DNA of 64,000 bases from NCBI GenBank assembly GCA_030068075.1, contig CM057836.1, forward strand, positions 68,795,788 through 68,859,787. Reading direction: 5' to 3'. The notes beneath the pieces are model-generated. The model had not been told where the DNA came from. It worked only from the letters and a program-made list of their open reading frames with translations, and did no database searches. Every line of letters starts with the position of its first letter. Position 1 is the first letter of the stretch. The position numbers and the translations under genes are program-made. This document shows positions 14,655 through 27,206 of this stretch, piece by piece. Source of the DNA: Paguma larvata (lineage: Eukaryota; Chordata; Mammalia; Carnivora; Viverridae).

Positions 14655-14922
14655 ATCGTTGAAGGTCTTTGTTGTTTTTGTTTTGTTTTGTTTTTTTTTT
14701 GCGTTTTTATTTTATTTTTGAGAGACATAGAGACAGAGCATGAACAGGAGAAGGGCAGAGAGAGAGGGAGACACAGACTCTGAAGCAGGCTTCAGGCTCT
14801 GAGCCGCCAGCACAGAGCCTGATGCAGGGCTCGAACTCACAGACCGTGAGATCATGACCTGAGCTGAAGTAGGCCGCTTAACCGACTGAGCCACCCAGGC
14901 GCCCCATCGTTGAAGGTCTTTG
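14655..14922 (-). mobile_element. SINEC with a perfect 17-base target-site duplication
   Basis: The SINE body is at about 14672-14905 on the minus strand and ends CCACCCAGGCGCCCC. The 17 bases ATCGTTGAAGGTCTTTG occur exactly at 14655-14671 and again at 14906-14922, the expected mark of L1-driven insertion. The intact duplication and near-consensus body suggest a fairly recent insertion. Confidence 0.96.
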
Positions 14923-15573
14923 AATAGAGGAGTGATTACACATGCTCTTCCAATAACAATTTTTTAGTTTGTAAGGTAGATTTAAGTTAAGTAGAGGCAG
15001 AATGGTATCATGTCAGTAAGGATGAGTATTTATTACAACATTGAAGATTAAAGGTGATGTAATATGACCATGAATATGAATATGGCTTAAGAATGGAAAT
15101 ATAAAAGAGAAAGTCAAGAATTGACTTCTGATTGAATGAAAAGTGGTAGTTGTGGAAAAGCTGGATTCCAGAGCTTTGACATAGACCTCTGTATTGTTGC
15201 CAGGGTGTAGCATGGTGATTTATACATAGCAAAGGCTTAAATAATTTTTACTGAGTCTATGAATGTTTTTATTTTTGAATTATACTTTTGTGTTACTGTT
15301 GTATTCTCTTTCTCCAGCAGTATTCTTCTGCTGTTGTCTCACAATTGTGTTTTGTTTTTTTGTTGTTGAAAATCCCAACTCTTTATTTTGAGTTAGAGTC
15401 TTTCCCTACCATCTCACTAAACCATCTGGCTTTCAGTCTTTCAAGCAGCTTTGAAAATAATGTCACACAGGATTCTTTTTCCTGTTATTTTAGAAGAGAT
15501 ATGAAACTTTCCTCTATAATGACCACTATTCCCTGTCTTTGTCTTCATCTCTTTCATCACAACTATAGTACAT

Positions 15574-16090
15574 AGAGATGACCCTTCACGAGTATGAACT
15601 GCATGGGTCCACTCATATGCAGATTTTTTTTCAAAATACTGCAAATGCATTTTCTCTTTCTTATGATATTGTTTTAAGTTTATTTTGAGGGAGAGAGAGA
15701 GAGCATGAGCTGGGGAGGGGCAGAAAGAGAGGCAGAAAAAATGAATCCCAAGTAGGCTCTGTGCTATGGGCTTGATCCCACAAACTGTGAGATCTTGATC
15801 TGAGCCAAATGAAGAGTCAGATGTTTAGCCAACCACTCCACCAAGGCTCCCTATTTCTCATGATATCTTTAATAACATTTTATTCTTTAACTTCCGTTTT
15901 TGCAAGAAAACCGTATATAGTACACTAACATATAAAATATGGCTAATTGGCCGTTTATGATATCAGTAAGTGTTCAGTCAACACTAAGCTATTAGTAGTT
16001 AAGTTTTGGGTGAGTCAAAGTCATACTCAGATTTTCCGCTGTGTGGGGGGTCAGTATCCCTAATCTCCATGTTGCTCAAGGGTCAACTGT
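15574..16090. mobile_element. Nonautonomous TcMar-Tigger-like DNA transposon (MER44/MER6 type), split by a SINEC
   Basis: The left end (GATGACCCTTCACGAG, then GAACTGCATGGGTCC) and the right end (GTTGCTCAAGGGTCAACTGT, 16071-16090) are diverged inverted copies of the GTTGACCCTTGAACAAC terminus I know from Tigger-related MER elements. Both ends abut TA-containing flanks. Interior pieces such as CTAATTGGCCGTTTATG and AAGTTTTGGGTGAGTCAAAG also fit. No transposase frame is present. The exact family name is from memory. Confidence 0.75.
15671..15852 (-). mobile_element. SINEC nested inside a Tigger-like transposon
   Basis: The minus-strand SINE has a diverged 5' end (CCACTCCACCAAGGCTCCC). The flanks TTTCTTATGATAT and TTTCTCATGATAT form a 13-base duplication with one mismatch. 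It splits the older DNA transposon listed at 15574-16090. Confidence 0.9.
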
Positions 16091-16536
16091 ACTAATTTCT
16101 ACACATGCAAACATCACTAATACATTAAAAAAATTTTATTAGCATTGATACTACTCTCTTTTGCCTCTCCATGATACTAGTGTCTCTCTTAGATTCCAGA
16201 CTTATAGAAGGAATTAACTCACACTAATGTGTGTAATCTCTTATCATAAGGTTGGACAAATAGATTTTATATCAAAATTATTTACCTACATGATTTTAGG
16301 ACTGTAAACTGTTTCATAAGAGTTTCAGTGATTTCTACAATGATCCACACTAACAAACGATTGAATATGTAAATGAATAAATTGATAAATAGTACTTGAT
16401 TTTCTGAGTGAACTGATCTTAGATTGGACTTATCTATTTAGGCAATTTTAATTTTAATCTTAATTTTCCAGGTACCTTATTATTTGAAAACCATAATGAT
16501 AGTATTTATACTGAGATTTTTCTTATTTAGCAATGT

Positions 16537-16779
16537 AAGCAAATTTCTTTTTTTTTTCATTGTTTATTTATTTTTGAAAGAGAGAGAGACAGAGCATGAG
16601 TAGTGGAGGGACAGAGAGAGAGAGACAGAGACACAGAAACAGAAGTAGGTTCTAGGCTCTGAGATCTTATCACAGAACCCAATGCAGGACTTGAACTCAT
16701 GAACACTGAGATCATGACCTGAACTGAAGTTGGACACTTAACCAACTGAGCCACCCAGGCACCCCTAAACAAATTTCTT
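16537..16779 (-). mobile_element. SINEC with target-site duplication
   Basis: The SINE body is 16550-16766 on the minus strand, with 5' end GAGCCACCCAGGCACCCC. Flanks AAGCAAATTTCTT (16537-16549) and AAACAAATTTCTT (16767-16779) are a 13-base duplication with one mismatch. Confidence 0.94.
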
Positions 16780-16872
16780 ATATGTGGAACAAAAATTAAG
16801 TCTTCCATCTACTTCTAAATGCTCTCCATTTCTCATAGCCAAACAAACTAAAGACTGTGTTTTGTGTTAATT

Positions 16873-16913
16873 ACAGAGAACAAACTGTTGGTTACCAGAG
16901 TAAGGTGTGTGCA

Positions 16914-16945
<32 letters not shown>

Positions 16946-17010
16946 GGGTCATGGGGAATGGGTGAAATAGGGCATGGGAATTAAAGAGTAAAACCAAACA
17001 ACTAACCAAA
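16873..17010 (+). mobile_element. L1 3' UTR fragment with internal GT expansion
   Basis: ACAGAGAACAAACTGTTGGT, TACCAGAG and then ATGGGTGAAATAGGGCATGG followed by GAATTAAAGAGTA match the 3' UTR of carnivore L1 elements as I remember it. Where the element normally has a G-rich run, this copy has an expanded GT repeat (16904-16944). Confidence 0.55.
16904..16944 (+). repeat. (GT)n microsatellite
   Basis: This is a nearly pure GT dinucleotide run of about 40 bases with CA and TA interruptions, lying inside the L1-like fragment. Confidence 0.95.
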
Positions 17011-17529
17011 CAAACAAAACTTCATTTTGTTAACCTTGAAAATAAAACAGCCAGTTATTTTACTAGAAAATGGGTTTATTTAGGAGGAACAGAAAATTGC
17101 AATTCAGGACATGCAAACCATGGCAAAATCATAGGCAAGTCTGGTGAACAAAGGAGAGGAAAGGAATGCTCCTTTATATAGGTAAGGGAGGAGTTGGGAG
17201 TGCTTTTATAAGTCCATAGAGTAAACTGGGAGTTCCAAGATGTAGTGGCTTTCATTGACTGAGTTTCTCATTAGTTGGGCTATTGGAGGGCCTGAAGAAA
17301 GTGTTTCTTTCATCTTCTTCCTTTTGGGGTCAACGCTTGACAAAGAGTGGTAAGGCATGAGAGCTCCTCCTTCTGTTCTCCAGACTCCATTCTAAATGAG
17401 ATTTCTTTTATTCAGTTTTACAATGTCAAGAAGTAGGGATTATTCAAGCTACCTGTGTTGCATAGATTCCTGTGGGCTCCAATCTTATTCAAAATTCTAA
17501 ATTGCTTTTTAATTAATACATTTATTTGT

Positions 17530-18120
17530 TTAAAAATTATTTTGAAATATTTAGACTTAGAAAAACGTTACACATATAAAAAACATGCTCCTTTCCTTTG
17601 AGCTAGTTCTCCCAAAGTTAGCATCTTATATAACCATGACACAATGAGTGAAACCAGGAAATTGACATTGATACAATGTACTAACCTATATGCCTTCTTC
17701 AAACATTACCAGTTGTCCCACTAATGTCCTCTTCTGCAGTCCAAGTTCTAAACCAAGGTCTCACATTGCATCTAGTTGTCATGTCACCTTAGTCCCTTCC
17801 AACTGGAATAGCTCCTTAGTATTTCTCTGTTTTCCTGACCTTGACTCTTTTGAAGAGCGGTACCAGTTATTCTATAGACCATCCCTCAGTTACAGTTTCT
17901 TGGATCTTTTCTTATGATTAGATGCAGGCTGTGCAAAAATGCAAAAATGATACAGAAATGATGTCGTACCCTTTTCAACACATCATACTTCCCCTGAATT
18001 CAGTATGTGTTGTTATTGGCGATGAAAATTTTGATCAGTTGGTTGTGGTGCCATCTCCTGGGTTTTTCTTATGATTAATATATTTTTAAAGCCTAAAGGC
18101 TAGCAGACTATATCCAGCTC
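17530..18120 (+). mobile_element. Ancient L1 (L1M type) 3' UTR fragment
   Basis: Several landmarks of old L1M 3' UTRs occur in order: AACATTACCAGTTGTCCCA, TTGCATCTAGTTGTCATGTC, CTTAGTCCCTTCCAACTGGA, CTGACCTTGACTCTTTTGAA, then ATTTTGATCAGTTGGTT and GCCATCTCCTGGGTTTTT. The copy is diverged with many small indels and has no open reading frame of the parent element. The stretch before it (about 17041-17500) may be another old repeat that I cannot name. Confidence 0.8.
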
Positions 18121-19120
18121 CTTCCTGTAAAGTATGGAGAACTTTGGGCTAGCTTATTCAAGCAAACCGTGGGGTCTCTCATAATCACTGTTAACCTGGT
18201 AGAAGAGTTTCATGACTCTTCATTACAGTTGTTTCTTACACAGATGTAATGAAATAAAGAATGGTGCTCATTATCAATGTAATCTAGGCAATCTATCCCC
18301 TCATCTGAACTTTTTGTATTTAGTCAGATTATTTAGATTTCTTACACAGTTATAGATATCCTATCTTACTAATGGATATAGGCATGGAATTTGTTATACA
18401 CATCAAACAGGAGTTTTATGTTATTCATCATTATGTCAAAAGTTGTAACTTAGTTCAAGGAATATACTAGGTCCTTATCCATGATTGATAAATAAATAAA
18501 AGAACATAAGCCTGAGGAGAAAACCAAGAATTATAGCTAGACCCTGTTTTCAGTAGATTTCCATCTTTTAAGATGAAAATTACAATAAAAGTAAGGTATG
18601 ATATTATGTAATAGTGTGTAAATTAAAAATAAGCTCTGTAGATGATCAAGGGAGCAAATTTACTTTGGCTGGAATGAAAGTGGGAAGCTGGACTGAAAAG
18701 AAAACCAAGTGCAGCAGAGAAGTGTTTATCCGCCAAAGTAAAAGTCACTTGGAGAGGAGAGTGTGTATTCCACTTGTGAACAATAAAGTTAGAGCTTAGT
18801 TTGAAGTGACTTCTGACTCAGAAGCTAGCATTCTATCCAGTTCTCATACAAAATAAGTAGCAAATAGTTCTTACTGGGACCTTGTCAGGTGGAGAATGAC
18901 AAATACAGTACATAGGCAGGAAGATGGTCACTGAGAGGAGCTGAGATTAAAAACATACAATAGCATATTTCTGGTTTTACCTTAAAATTATTATGAATTT
19001 TATTGTTTGTATGCTGGCTTCTATTTTAAATGTGGAATGCAGTAGTTCAAAATAACCACGTGCTCTCTTCTGTTCAGGATTCAATTCCACTGCTAAGGGC
19101 AGGAAACAGTGTCACTGTCA

Positions 19121-19370
19121 AAACTTATAAGGCTTTTATGGGACGCCTGAGTGGCTCAGTCGTTTGGGCGGCCGACTTCAGTTCAGGTCATAATCTCAAG
19201 GTCTGTGAGTTCGAGCCCTGCGTTGGGCTCTGTGCTGCCGGCTCAGAGCCTGGAGCCTGCTTCAGAGTCTGTGTCTCCCTCTGTCTCTCTACCCTTCCCC
19301 TGTTCACGCTCTGTCTCTATGTCTCTCAAAAATGAATTTAAAAAAATTAAAAAAAACTTACAAGGCTTTT
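19121..19370 (+). mobile_element. SINEC with target-site duplication
   Basis: The plus-strand SINE starts GGGACGCCTGAGTGGCTCAG (19138-) and ends in an A-rich tail. The flanks (19121-19137 and 19354-19370) are 17-base copies differing at one base (TATAAGG versus TACAAGG). The B-box-like GAGTTCGAGCCC is intact. Confidence 0.96.
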
Positions 19371-19729
19371 CTGATATAGAATAGAAGCGATTATGACATT
19401 AGTAGTAAAGATTTGTTTTCTGCATCTCTGTTCAGTAATTTGGAATTCTTAGAAGGAGCCGAAGGCAGGGATAGCTTCGAGGTAGGATGCTTACAATAAA
19501 GCTGTGCAAAGACCTCACACCTTTTAAAGATTCAGGCTAGACTCTGAAAATGTCAGAATGTGAGTGAGTCATTTCTGCTAAGTGTCATTACAGAAACTTT
19601 AGAGTCTCCAAACCAGTCCAGAAAAGCATCATTAAAAAGACTCCAGAGATGATTGAAGTGAGACCTTGATTTGTGAATTTTAGTTATTTTTCTAAACAAG
19701 AAGCAGTCATTGGATCTTAGCTTTCCATC

Positions 19730-19840
19730 ATGTTGTGGAGAAAGTACTGAGAATAGAGTTGGATGTAGACCCTAACCATCTGTGTGACATTGAGAAACTG
19801 CTTGATTTCTCTGGGCCTCCATTTTGTCATTTGAAAAGAA
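19730..19840 (+). mobile_element. MIR fragment
   Basis: CCATCTGTGTGACATTGAGA, then CTGGGCCTCCATTTTGTCA, follow the MIR core order (tgtgtgacctt..., ctcagtttcctca...). It is old and short. Confidence 0.5.
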
Positions 19841-20562
19841 AAGGTTTGCTTTGTTATCTCTAAGAGCATTTCAGCATTAAATATATGCTTCTGTCACTTT
19901 TTTTAACTTACTAATTTTTGACACATAATTCCGATAAATTCTTGACTCTGAAAGCCTGATGAAAGCCATTTTTGCAATTAACTTTTGGAAAAAAAGTAAA
20001 TTTAAGGACATCACTAATCAATTGCAATTTTTACTGACTAGCTAATAATTTTAAGAATTTATTAGGGACTTACACAGCTTATCATATATTATTTAAAATA
20101 AGATTTTTCTTAAAGTACCGGAAGGGGAGATTTCTTTTCTCCCCATCCCTACCACCTATATCTCTAATACAAGTTGATTACTGAATTACTTGCAGGAGAC
20201 TTTTTAATAAAGTTCACTTACTGCTGGAGGGAGTCTAGTTTTAGAAGGGAAGACATAAGCATCTGATGTTCTTAGAGGGTTATTGGTTGTGGGATTGCTT
20301 TGCTCAGTTTGATTTTTAACTTTAGATCACTTTGCTACCTTTATGAACCTTTTCCTAATCTGATTGGTGGAAGGAATACCACTTATTTGTTTTTCTTTTC
20401 AGCAAGAGAACTTAGACCCTAAGAGCCTTTTAAAGTTTCCAGGACTTAGAACTTGATCATGGAACAAGCTTGGGCAGCTCAAACTATTGAACTCAACTCT
20501 TCCTGGAGGGAATATTTTCTAAATAACATGTTTAGAGAAGGAAATAATATATAGTTTTTTTA

Positions 20563-20817
20563 AGAAAGTATATTGTATGGGGCGCCTGGGTGGCTCAGTT
20601 GGTTGAGCGGCTGACTTCGGCTCAGGTCGTGATCTCCCAGTCTATGGGTTCGAGCCCCGCGTCGGACTATGTGCTGACGGCTCAGAGCCTGGAGCCTGCT
20701 TCGGATTCTGTGTCTCCCTCTCTCTCTGCCCTTCCCCTGCTCATACTCTGTCTCTATCTCTCAAAAATGAAATAAACATTAACAAAAATTAAAAAAAGAG
20801 AGAGAGAAAGTATATTG
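20563..20817 (+). mobile_element. Near-consensus SINEC with a perfect 13-base duplication
   Basis: The element starts GGGGCGCCTGGGTGGCTCAG, has an A-box-like GGTGGCTCAGTTGG and a B-box GGGTTCGAGCCCC (from 20646), the cat-type TCAGAGCCTGGAGCCTGC, a TC-rich block and an A-rich tail. AGAAAGTATATTG occurs at 20563-20575 and again at 20805-20817. This is the least decayed SINEC in the window and the best candidate for a young insertion. Confidence 0.97.
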
Positions 20818-21093
20818 CAGAGGAGCCACTAAGTGAAGTGTTACTTATTGCATATATGTTCAAAAATAGTATTCGCTGGGTTGAGAATTATCTCCAAATA
20901 GTCAACGACTTATGTGACTTCAATCTGATAAAACATAAATGTAATTATTCTTGTCTTTCATTTTTCTGCTCATTTTTAAGGTTGCCATTAATCAGTGTCT
21001 TTACTATTGTCACCTTTTGCAAGATTTTTAAAAAATCCAAAATAGACAGTGACATGGCTGAATACCATTTATTTGGCATTTTGCATAAGCTTT

Positions 21094-21296
21094 CCTGCCT
21101 TGATATGTTTTATGAAATGTTTATTTATTTTTGAGAGAGAGCGAGAAGGACAGAGAGAGGATCGGAAGTAGGCTCTACACTGTCGGCACAGAGCCTAATG
21201 CGGGGCTTGAACTCACAAATGGTGAGATCATGACCTGAACTGAAGTAGGATGTTTAACTGACTGAGCCACCCAGGCAACCCAACCTGCCCTGATAT
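21094..21296 (-). mobile_element. SINEC with target-site duplication
   Basis: The body is 21107-21283 on the minus strand, 5' end GAGCCACCCAGGCAACCC. Flanks CCTGCCTTGATAT and CCTGCCCTGATAT differ at one base. Confidence 0.95.
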
Positions 21297-21898
21297 TTAT
21301 CTTTAATGCACAGGTCCTATCTGTTTGCGAAAAAAATGGCTGTGTGTTTTAAGTTTTGTATTCTCAACTCCATTCACATAATTAGTAATTATCATATGAC
21401 CAACAGATAGGTCAACTTAAGAAATGTTTCTTGTTTCAATTAACTTCCTTACAAGAGAGAAAAAGAGAATGACATACCCAAATGACTATGGTTGGCATCA
21501 GCGATTAATTCAAGGCCAGTGAACACTATTCATATCCCCATATGAATGCTGCCTTTTTTTATTGTACAGTGCATAGTCTGTGCATTATTTGTGGTATTTC
21601 CAAGTAAATGTCTAAGATATGGACAAGGTAGGTCAACCATGAATCTACTTATATTCTCAAGAATTACTTCAATTATTAAAAAGGAACACACTTGTTTTCA
21701 AAAGAATGAATATTTTTTCATGTAGCATACTCTTTCCATAAATGTCAAAATATGGAAATGTCAAATGTCAAAACAGGAAATATACATGATGCATTTTTAA
21801 ATATGTTGTTCTTCCCAAGATTGCAGAATATAGATTTTTTTATTAAAGAAAATACAGACTATAGAAAATATGGAATATTTATTAGAAAAAGATTTTCA

Positions 21899-22083
21899 AA
21901 TGTTTATTTATTTATTTTGTGTGAAAGTGCACATGCACACACACATGAGTGGGGGAGGGGTAGACAGAGACTCCCAAGCAGTACAGAGCCTGATGTGGGA
22001 CTCAGTCCCACAAACTGTAAGATCATGACCTGAGACAAAATGAAGAGTTGGAAGCTTAACTGACTGGGCCACATCATCACCTG
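21899..22083 (-). mobile_element. SINEC, diverged
   Basis: TTTATTTATTTATTTTGTGTG, CATGAGTGGGGGAGGGGTAG, GATCATGACCTGAG and GACTGGGCCAC are recognisable on the minus strand. The 5' end (ATCATCACC) is heavily mutated. A CA-rich insertion sits where GAGAGA is expected. Confidence 0.85.
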
Positions 22084-24960
22084 TACTACAAAAAAATTTT
22101 TATTAAGAGAAAAGTTTTGGGCCAGTAGGTGAAGGGAGAATTTCCTTACTTTTTTAGTGAAGTGCATTATTACTGTTGAAATTATCTTTGAGAATAATAA
22201 TTCCCAACCTTAAAGGAATCATGATAGCTTTTTACTATTCCATTTTCTCAATGGTTTTATTTTGATTAAAGTTTCTTTTCAAATACGCACACACCACTTT
22301 TAAAATGGTATCTTGGCTGAGCCAGAGCCAAGTGTCATACAGGCCAGTTTAGTGTAGGGAATTCCTCTGCTTACACATCTCCTAAGTCTCCTCTGGAATC
22401 TGACTGGTTCAGTCTCCTTTGATCCCAGGAAAAGTTTGGGAGATATTAACTGTCAATGCCTAGTGAGACCTTGGAGACCCTGAGAGTCTAACAGCATCTC
22501 TGACTTGTATGCGGTTCAAGAATGTTGTGAAAGAACCTGAAATGAGATCAAGATTGGTGTATAATAGATAGTATGTGGGCAGTGATCCTGTCCAATGTCA
22601 CTTTCGGAAATTCCGTTGCACAAAATCAAGGTGCTCGCAATGTCGATTTTTCCCCTTTTTCTCAGTTTGCATTAAGTTTAATAAATAGTCAACATTTTTT
22701 TAAAAATTTAATAAATTTCCTTAATTCCTCAGGATCTAGGAATCTACTGGAACACATGAGTTACCATATATGCCATATATGTTCTATCCTGAATATTGTC
22801 ATGAATTACTTTGAAAAGACTTTCATTGTTTGGGCATTACTTAAACTCTTCTTGACTTTCTTTGCTTGGGTCTGATTCAGACGATAGGGCCAGTATCAAA
22901 GCCATTTTAGTGACAGGCCATATTTCTTGCCCTATTTATTTTATTAAGGACTTATTCTGCTCTCTTTTTCAAACCCATATAAGTAAAAATCCTATGCTAT
23001 TATCTTTCTTTTTTAGTCAGTTGTCAGTTATACCAAGTCTTTGTCTTCCATAAGAACAGCTCAAATTACGATATATGGTCTTTATTTTCATTTTCTTTTT
23101 CTAGTGTTTGTTCCCCTTTATATGAATAGTAGCATTGAGGGCTGTCTCTTCTCAAAGTTGGTAATTGTTGTTATTACTTTTTGATATAAGGTCAATGACA
23201 TATTGTAGGAACTGTTATTATTCTGATTCCATTTGTCTCTCCTAATATAATGACCACCTTTCCTGAGTTGTTCATGCTCCTCTATGAAATTTTAGAAATT
23301 AGGAAACAATAGTGCTCAATTTCATGATAAAATTCCTTGTGATCTTACAAAGAATTTATAGGAACATAGGAAGAAAATGAACTGCAATGAGTTGTTACTT
23401 TAGTGTACTTGTCAGATTTTTGAGATTTATTATTCTTTTTTTAAGTTTCACCAGTTTAGAAATTTTATCATGGTCAAAAAGAATTTTTATATTAAAAATT
23501 TTTATACAAAGTTTTGTTCGTTGTTTTTGCTCTCTATGAACTTTACTTAGAAGAATGCCTCTACATAGGTAGAAAATGTTCAGAAATTTTAAATTTAAAT
23601 TAGCCTCTTCACAAGTTTATTGGAGAAATAAAAGCTCCTCTTACTTTTATTTGTTTTATTTTAATTCCATCTGACTAACTGGCATACTTTAATGGGAAAA
23701 AAAAAGTGTTATATCCCTGTTATATCTAATAGAATTATAATGGCCTGAATGTTTTGTGTTGGCTACACACTGACATTTGAAGAATTATAGGCTTTCAGAA
23801 AGGAACCTTTTATTCACATACTTATGTTAGAGGCTAATCTATTTAGAAGTTATTTTTCATATAGCAAGGATCCAGAACAACCAATAATTGAGCAGACCTA
23901 TACATGCCAGTTGGTTTTCCTTTTCAGAAAGATTCAATCCATTTGGGGACATAATAACATTTACGGAAACAAATGAAGCGGAAGTGGGCACATTTAGAGA
24001 ATGAATGGTTGGCAGTAAGACACGGAGGGGAGAGAGCCTTTTGGGTAAATTGATGTTAAATAAATCTAAAAATATTTCTTATTATAACATCACAGGGCAG
24101 TTCAGACATTAAAATAAAGAGCCCATGTATAATTTGTACAAACATTTGTTGCCGTGTAAAGTATATTGACACAGATAAATTTACATCTGATTGAGCCAGC
24201 TCTGTTAATGAATTTGGAGTAATACAGATTTGCTGCACAACTTAAGTGTGGAGGTTGCTGAAAACCACTTTAAGTTTGACTCATCCATACATTCAGCGAT
24301 GTGAGGGACGTCGAGGTTAATTTGCAGTAAATCCATTAGTAGTCATGGCACTGATGTGTCAGTGACTGTTATATAGAAACCTGCATAAATAATAAAGGTG
24401 AACACATTTCTGTCTTCTTAAGACCTGGAACTGTCATTAAGACATACAGTTCCTGAACAGTGAATTCACTTACATAATAAACCCATGTTTCTATAAAAAT
24501 AAAAAAAAATAATAAAGCTAGATTGCAGTTCATGTTATGTAGACTTACTCCTTTCTTTAACAAAGTGGATTTTTTTGCATCATGCTATAAATCATACCAT
24601 GCTAGATGTTTTATGATGATGAACTAATATTCTTTTTCTCATGAAATCTCCCATGTGATACAATTTAATATCCTTCTCATTGTCAACTACTAGTGAATGC
24701 AAATAATAATATAATGGGTTTATGTGAAAAAAGTGCTAATCCAAGAATGAAGTACTGAAAATATTAATAAAAACTGAGATGAGGAAAGTCATTTCTTCGA
24801 CGGCATTTGGCTTTCACACAACTTTGAAGTAAATCAAACTTTTCTAAAACTTCTTATATTAAAATAAAACAACAGTGTTGCAGTGTTTGTTATTTTATAT
24901 GTGTTTTTCATTATTTTATAGTTTTAACACACACACTTCCACCACACACACCATCTGTTC

Positions 24961-25195
24961 TCTGTAAAATTTACTGGGCATTTACCATATGTCAGAAATT
25001 GGACTAAGGTGTGACTATGTGATACTCATCTAGTTTTGACAGAAGCTCTATGAGGTGTATAGTGTTAGTATCCTAATTTTTTTCAGATGGAATATCCAAG
25101 ACTTAGAATAAAAAGCTTGGTCAAGGTCTTTATACATAATAAATGATTCAGCTGGAATTCGAACCCTGGTCTGTTCAGAGCTTACATTCTTCAAT
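24961..25195 (-). mobile_element. MIR, nearly full length
   Basis: Read on the plus strand it shows the reverse MIR order: TTTACTGGGCATTTACCATA, then AGCTCTATGAGGTGTATA, a region matching attttacagatgaggaaact, AAGCTTGGTCAAGG, and CAGCTGGAATTCGAACCCTG near 25160. The B-box-like GAATTCGAACCC is well kept. Confidence 0.85.
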
Positions 25196-26270
25196 TTTTA
25201 GTTATCTGCTAGAGTAAGGACATCATGTCTCTGGTTCTGAAAGATGCAGGCTAAATGAAGTAGATGTTGAAACTTGAGTTTTGTGACCGACTATATTTTA
25301 TCGTGGGAGTATTCTCAAATTTTTAAGGTTACCAGAATAGAGTATAAGGTAATTTTTATCTTGCTGAAAGGAGGATTTAAGAACATAGGAAATTTTGTAG
25401 AGTTTAAATGAAGTGATTTTTTTTTTTTTTAAAGAAAACCTAGATGCTTATACAGGTGGGTAGAAGAAAGCTGTAGGTGGGGAACCGGACGTCTTATTCT
25501 CTCCTGATTATGGAATTATGCTGATGAATACCAGACATTGCACTATCATAAATACAGAAAAGAGAAGAGAGATTGCTTTCCAGATACATTTGGAGAAAAA
25601 AAGATGCTAGAAATAATTGCATTGTTTGGCACAAGTTAGTATAATTATTTTTACTTGGTTTTGGTGAAACTGAAAGAGCCAGAAATCATTGTAAGGAGGA
25701 CAGAGTGGTTAATAGTGTGCTAGTTGCCAGATCTTAACACTCACTGAAATTTGAGATGAAATCAAATCTCGAGTGTGTTGTGACATTTATCTTCCGGAAA
25801 ATACAAACCTTTATTATCCTTGCATTCTGTAACTGAGCAACTGGAAGCTTTCATAGTTCCATAAGTTCGGGAAGTATACTCTAAACTAAATGTTAATCTA
25901 CGTATATTAAATGTTCTGTCACTTCACATTTTCATGTTATTTTTCTTTTTTTGAAATCCTTGTGAGGTGAAAGGACAGTATATGATCACGAGGTGCAAAT
26001 GTCACTTTATGGATATGAGACATTAGAATATGATAACAGTCGGCCCTGATAAATTCAGACTGACACATCCAATTAACTTTCTCTTGACTGTCTTGTTATG
26101 ATAGTGGAAACATTTCTGTAATAAAAAAAATACACGAGTAGGAGTCTGGGTACTAGGCTTCCTATAGGCTCTGCCACTTAACCAGGGTTGCAACTCGGGA
26201 TAACAAATCAATCCTTATGACTAAGTTTCCTCAAATGTAACATGCAGCTGCTGCTTACCCTACTTTCTTT

Positions 26271-26466
26271 TTTTCTCTTTTTTTTTCAAAAGCTTATTTA
26301 TTTATTTTGAGAGAGAGAGAGAGAGAGAGAGGGAGGGAATCCCAGGCAGGCTCCATGCTGTCAGTGCAGAGCCTGCTGCAGAGTTTTAACTCATGGACCG
26401 TGAGATCATGACCTGAGCCAAAATCAACAGTCAGATGGTTTACTGACTGAGCCATCTAGGTGCCCT
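26271..26466 (-). mobile_element. SINEC with GA-expanded block
   Basis: TTTATTTATTTTGAGAGAGA is followed by a pure GA run (26310-26331) and then CAGGCTCCATGCTGTCAG, GATCATGACCTGAGCC and the 5' end GAGCCATCTAGGTGCCC. The rest of the TC-rich block is missing. Confidence 0.92.
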
Positions 26467-27206
26467 TATTCTACTTTCCATACAGAAGTAGGGAAGACAT
26501 GAAAAATTGTTGTGAACGTGATATTTTTTAATCTTAAAAATCGCTATTTAATGTAAGATATTTTGCTTTCCAGCACCACCTTCCTCTGGTGACTCTGGAA
26601 GACATCTGAATTCTCAGATACTATTTACATTGTTATGTAGCATCTCTAGTTTTTAATAAATGTCTTAATTCATAGAAACTACACAGTCGCTAAAGAGCGA
26701 AGTTAATTAAAGGAGGAAAAGAAAATTAATCAAGTACCTGCATTGAGAGGTCACCACAACATTCTCCTGTTAAAGAAATCTTGACTTTTATATGTTCTGT
26801 CCCATTTTTATAAATGTGGGTGTTCTTGAAACATTCAGTAGTTAATCATCTTCAAAAATTACCAAGCTGAAGAATATTTATCAAATAATTCTTGCACATT
26901 AATATCCTGACTAACAAGCTACTGATGTTAGAGAACATAAATGGTTCTGTAGGCTCCAACATTTCTGATACACAATCTTTATATTCTGAATGTTCTTTAT
27001 TGCACACTGCCTGGTACCTTTGAAATATAACTTACCTATTTCCACATGAGAGAGATAAACTACTTTCATGCACTAGTGTCCAAAAGAATTAATAGAGAAA
27101 ACATTGCTTCTCTACCATTGCATTCTAACAAGATTCTGTTTTATCACTTTTACATTCAATATTATCCTGACCTGTTTCCTGTGTCACCTCTACATACTGA
27201 GGCCTT

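Noticed and set aside
17041..17500. Possible LTR or other old retroelement ahead of the L1M fragment
   Set aside because: Phrases such as GGTTTATTTAGGAGGAACAG look repeat-like, but I could not place them in a family and saw no paired LTR ends, so it is not listed as a feature.
20576..20660. tRNA-like A and B boxes suggesting a tRNA gene
   Set aside because: The sequence belongs to a SINEC and cannot form a full cloverleaf with an acceptor stem. It is a tRNA-derived promoter, not a tRNA gene.
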